Below are positions 62,170 through 64,000 of a stretch of DNA of 64,000 nt, in pieces. Numbering within the stretch: position 1 is the first letter of the stretch; the number at the start of each line of letters is the position of its first letter. Origin of the DNA: Roseovarius sp. A-2. Its GTDB lineage: Bacteria > Pseudomonadota > Alphaproteobacteria > Rhodobacterales > Rhodobacteraceae. The stretch is from positions 1-64,000 of the forward strand of contig NZ_BDIY01000002.1 of assembly GCF_002072155.1 (NCBI RefSeq). The letters run 5' to 3'. The notes under the pieces were generated by a model. That model was not told the origin of the DNA and made no database searches. It saw only the letters and a program-made list of their open reading frames with translations. A program made the position numbers and the translations under genes.

Positions 62170-62667
62170 ATGGTTAACATTACACGGCGACGCGGTGTTA
62201 TCGCGGTAGCTGTTCTCGGCCTGGGGGCGCTGGCCGCCCTCGGAGTGCCGCACCTTGACGGCGGTTTCGAGGAACTGGCCGCCGCCCCGGTCTATGCGCC
62301 TGAGGGCGTGGCGATCCGGGGCACCGATCCTGTGGCCTATTTCACCGACGGCCGCGCGGTGCCCGGCACGCAGGCGCACAGCTTTGAGTGGAACGGGGCC
62401 ACATGGCAATTCGCAAACGCAGAGAATCGCGCGGCCTTTGCCGAAGATCCCGCACGCTTTGCCCCGCAATATGGCGGGTTCTGTGCCTGGGCCGTGGCCG
62501 AAAAGGGCAAGCTTTATTCCACCCAACCCGGCAACTGGAAAATCGTCGATGGCAAGCTCTACCTGAATTACAACGACGACATTCAGAGCCTTTGGCAAGA
62601 GGATATCCCCGGCTTCATCGCGCGCGGCGATGAACGCTGGCCGGAAATCCTGCGCGACGGTGCGTGA
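62170..62667 (+). CDS. YHS domain-containing protein with N-terminal membrane anchor
   Basis: The 165-residue protein has an N-terminal hydrophobic segment after RRR (GVIAVAVLGLGALAALG) and a YHS domain (IRGTDPVAYFTDGRAVPG, FEWNGATWQFANAENRAAF, YGGFCAWAVAEKGK). YHS domains often bind metal. TTG two codons upstream is in frame, but AGGAG points to the ATG. The 103-bp gap to prfC shows no clear terminator. Confidence 0.88.
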   Translation: MVNITRRRGVIAVAVLGLGALAALGVPHLDGGFEELAAAPVYAPEGVAIRGTDPVAYFTDGRAVPGTQAHSFEWNGATWQFANAENRAAFAEDPARFAPQYGGFCAWAVAEKGKLYSTQPGNWKIVDGKLYLNYNDDIQSLWQEDIPGFIARGDERWPEILRDGA

Positions 62668-62770
62668 CCAAAGCAATTTTAGAGAAAGCTGAGAGGCGTC
62701 CTCGACTCGAAATCGCGCAAGATCAATACACTCGATATTTTCGGTGCTCCAACGACCTTGCGCAAAATCT

Positions 62771-64000
62771 CTAAACCATCATTTCCTTGGTCGCGGTCAG
62801 GGTAATATCGGGGTAATCCCTCTCTACCCGGTCGATGTCCCATTGCATCCGCGTGAGGTAGACCACGTCACCGTCATTGTCATGCGCGATATGCTGCTTG
62901 TTGGCGGCGGTGAACTTTTCAACCGCCTGCTTGTCGCCCTGCACCCAGCGGGCAGAGGTGAACTGGCTACCCTCGAAGCGGACGGGCAACCCGTATTCCA
63001 GCTCGATCCGGCTGCCCAGAACCTCGAATTGCAGCGCGCCCACGACGCCCACGATAAAGCCCGACCCAAAAGCGGGCTTGAACACCTTGGCAGCACCCTC
63101 TTCCGCGAATTGCATAAGGGCTTTTTCAAGGTGCTTGGCCTTCATCGGGTCGCCCGCACGCGCCTGTTGCAGCAGTTCCGGCGCGAAGGACGGGATGCCC
63201 GTGACCTTCAGCGCTTCGCCCTCGGTCAGCGTATCACCGATGCGCAATTGCCCGTGGTTAGGGATGCCGATGATGTCACCGGCCCAGGCCTCTTCGGCAA
63301 GTTCGCGGTCGGAGGCGAGAAAGAGCACGGGGGCCGAGACCGTCATCGGTTTCTTGGAGCGCACATGGGTGAGCTTCATACCGCGCTTGAAATGGCCCGA
63401 GGCGAGGCGGACAAAGGCCACCCGGTCGCGGTGCTTGGGGTCCATGTTGGCCTGAACCTTAAAGACAAAGCCGGTGACCTGAGTCTCTTCCGGCGCGATT
63501 TCACGGGGGGTGGCCTTTTGCACCTGCGGTTCGGGGCCATAGGTGCCGATGCCGTCCATCAGTTCCTTGACCCCGAAGGAATTGATCGCGGAGCCGAACC
63601 AGATCGGTGTCATATGTCCTTCGAGCACCGATTGCGGGTTGAGTTCGGGCAGCAGTTCGCGCGCCATTTCGACCTCTTCACGCAGCTTGGCCACCAGATC
63701 GGCGGGCACGTGTTCGTCGAGTTTTGGGTCGTCCAAGCCGTTGATCTTGACGGATTCCGCCAGTTTGTTGCGGTCCGCGCGGTCCATCAGTTCGAGGCGG
63801 TTGTTGAGCATGTCATAGCAGCCGACGAAATCGCGGCCCTGGCCGATGGGCCAACTGGCAGGCGTCACGTCGATGGCAAGGTTTTCCTGAATTTCATCAA
63901 TGATATCAAACGTATCCCGGCTCTCGCGGTCCATCTTGTTGCAGAAGGTCAGAATCGGCAGATCGCGCAGGCGGCAGACCTCGAAGAGCTTGCGGGTCTG
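62771..64000 (-). CDS. prfC: Peptide chain release factor 3, 3' part (start outside the window)
   Basis: About 410 codons are visible, ending in TAA-type stop at 62771-62773. At the right edge the frame reads ...LRDLPILTFCNKMDRESRD, the G4 (NKMD) motif of the GTPase domain, followed by DEIQENLAIDVTPASWPIGQ, domain II and the C-terminal domain III with ALQFEVLGSRIELEYGL and FTSARWV. RF3 recycles RF1/RF2 on the ribosome. The P-loop and switch regions are beyond the window. Confidence 0.94.
   Translation of the reverse strand, partial: QTRKLFEVCRLRDLPILTFCNKMDRESRDTFDIIDEIQENLAIDVTPASWPIGQGRDFVGCYDMLNNRLELMDRADRNKLAESVKINGLDDPKLDEHVPADLVAKLREEVEMARELLPELNPQSVLEGHMTPIWFGSAINSFGVKELMDGIGTYGPEPQVQKATPREIAPEETQVTGFVFKVQANMDPKHRDRVAFVRLASGHFKRGMKLTHVRSKKPMTVSAPVLFLASDRELAEEAWAGDIIGIPNHGQLRIGDTLTEGEALKVTGIPSFAPELLQQARAGDPMKAKHLEKALMQFAEEGAAKVFKPAFGSGFIVGVVGALQFEVLGSRIELEYGLPVRFEGSQFTSARWVQGDKQAVEKFTAANKQHIAHDNDGDVVYLTRMQWDIDRVERDYPDITLTATKEMMV

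Overview
The window looks like a chromosomal segment of a high-GC alphaproteobacterium of the Rhodobacteraceae (Roseobacter-type). This rests on gene content typical of that group: DUF3422, DUF2125 and NnrU family proteins, a ribB-ribH-nusB run, tripartite tricarboxylate transporters (TctABC), a membrane-anchored PntA/PntB transhydrogenase, and a MotA/OmpA-type pair. No 16S rRNA is present, so the genus cannot be read from the sequence.

Left part (1-9.4 kb, accessory). The end of an IS1380-type insertion sequence abuts an MFS exporter gene that appears cut short by it. Next come a luciferase-like monooxygenase gene and a frameshifted carboxymuconolactone decarboxylase pseudogene. A divergent module follows: TctA-TctB-TctC on the minus strand against an HMG-CoA-lyase-like gene and a CaiB-type CoA-transferase on the plus strand. 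Together these look like import, CoA activation and lyase cleavage of a branched hydroxy-dicarboxylate.

Catabolic block (9.4-29.4 kb). Sixteen genes lie head to tail on the minus strand with gaps under 70 bp. In transcription order they are: IclR regulator, Zn-alcohol dehydrogenase, molybdenum hydroxylase (FAD subunit, then a [2Fe-2S]-Moco fusion, then a separate C-terminal Moco half), TctC-TctB-TctA, an IolD-like ThDP enzyme, aldehyde dehydrogenase, an IlvD/Edd dehydratase, PntA-PntB, an MFS carrier, a PEP-carboxykinase-like protein without its ATP site, and a BLUF photoreceptor. The set reads as a complete import, oxidation, C-C cleavage and NADPH-supply pathway for an unidentified polyhydroxylated or cyclic acid. 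A perfect palindrome upstream of iclR is the best operator candidate.

Mobile island (29.8-35.0 kb). An element sits in a tRNA-Cys gene between two identical 44-bp copies of the tRNA 3' end. It carries a two-gene Septu-like (ATPase plus HNH nuclease) anti-phage candidate of lower GC, a tyrosine recombinase with a small coupled gene, and a decayed SNase-like gene. The 11-bp word AATGTTTAGAC recurs just inside both ends. A second integrase remnant outside the left end suggests repeated use of this site.

Right part (35-64 kb, mostly core). Genes are PIMT, TolC-like, a PopZ-like acidic protein, two metallo-beta-lactamase-fold proteins (one with a broken metal motif), 5-FCL, NnrU, KdsD, a dead Ca/Na antiporter, an SDR, an ICMT-like protein, a second complete pntAB, DUF3422, ribB-ribH-nusB, DUF2125, ChaC, a MotA/MotB-like pair with a very long coiled coil, an M23 peptidase, ClpA, GloB, a methyltransferase, a thioesterase, a YHS protein and the 3' part of prfC. 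The two pntA copies share a 122-bp stretch with no mismatch inside otherwise diverged sequence, suggesting gene conversion.
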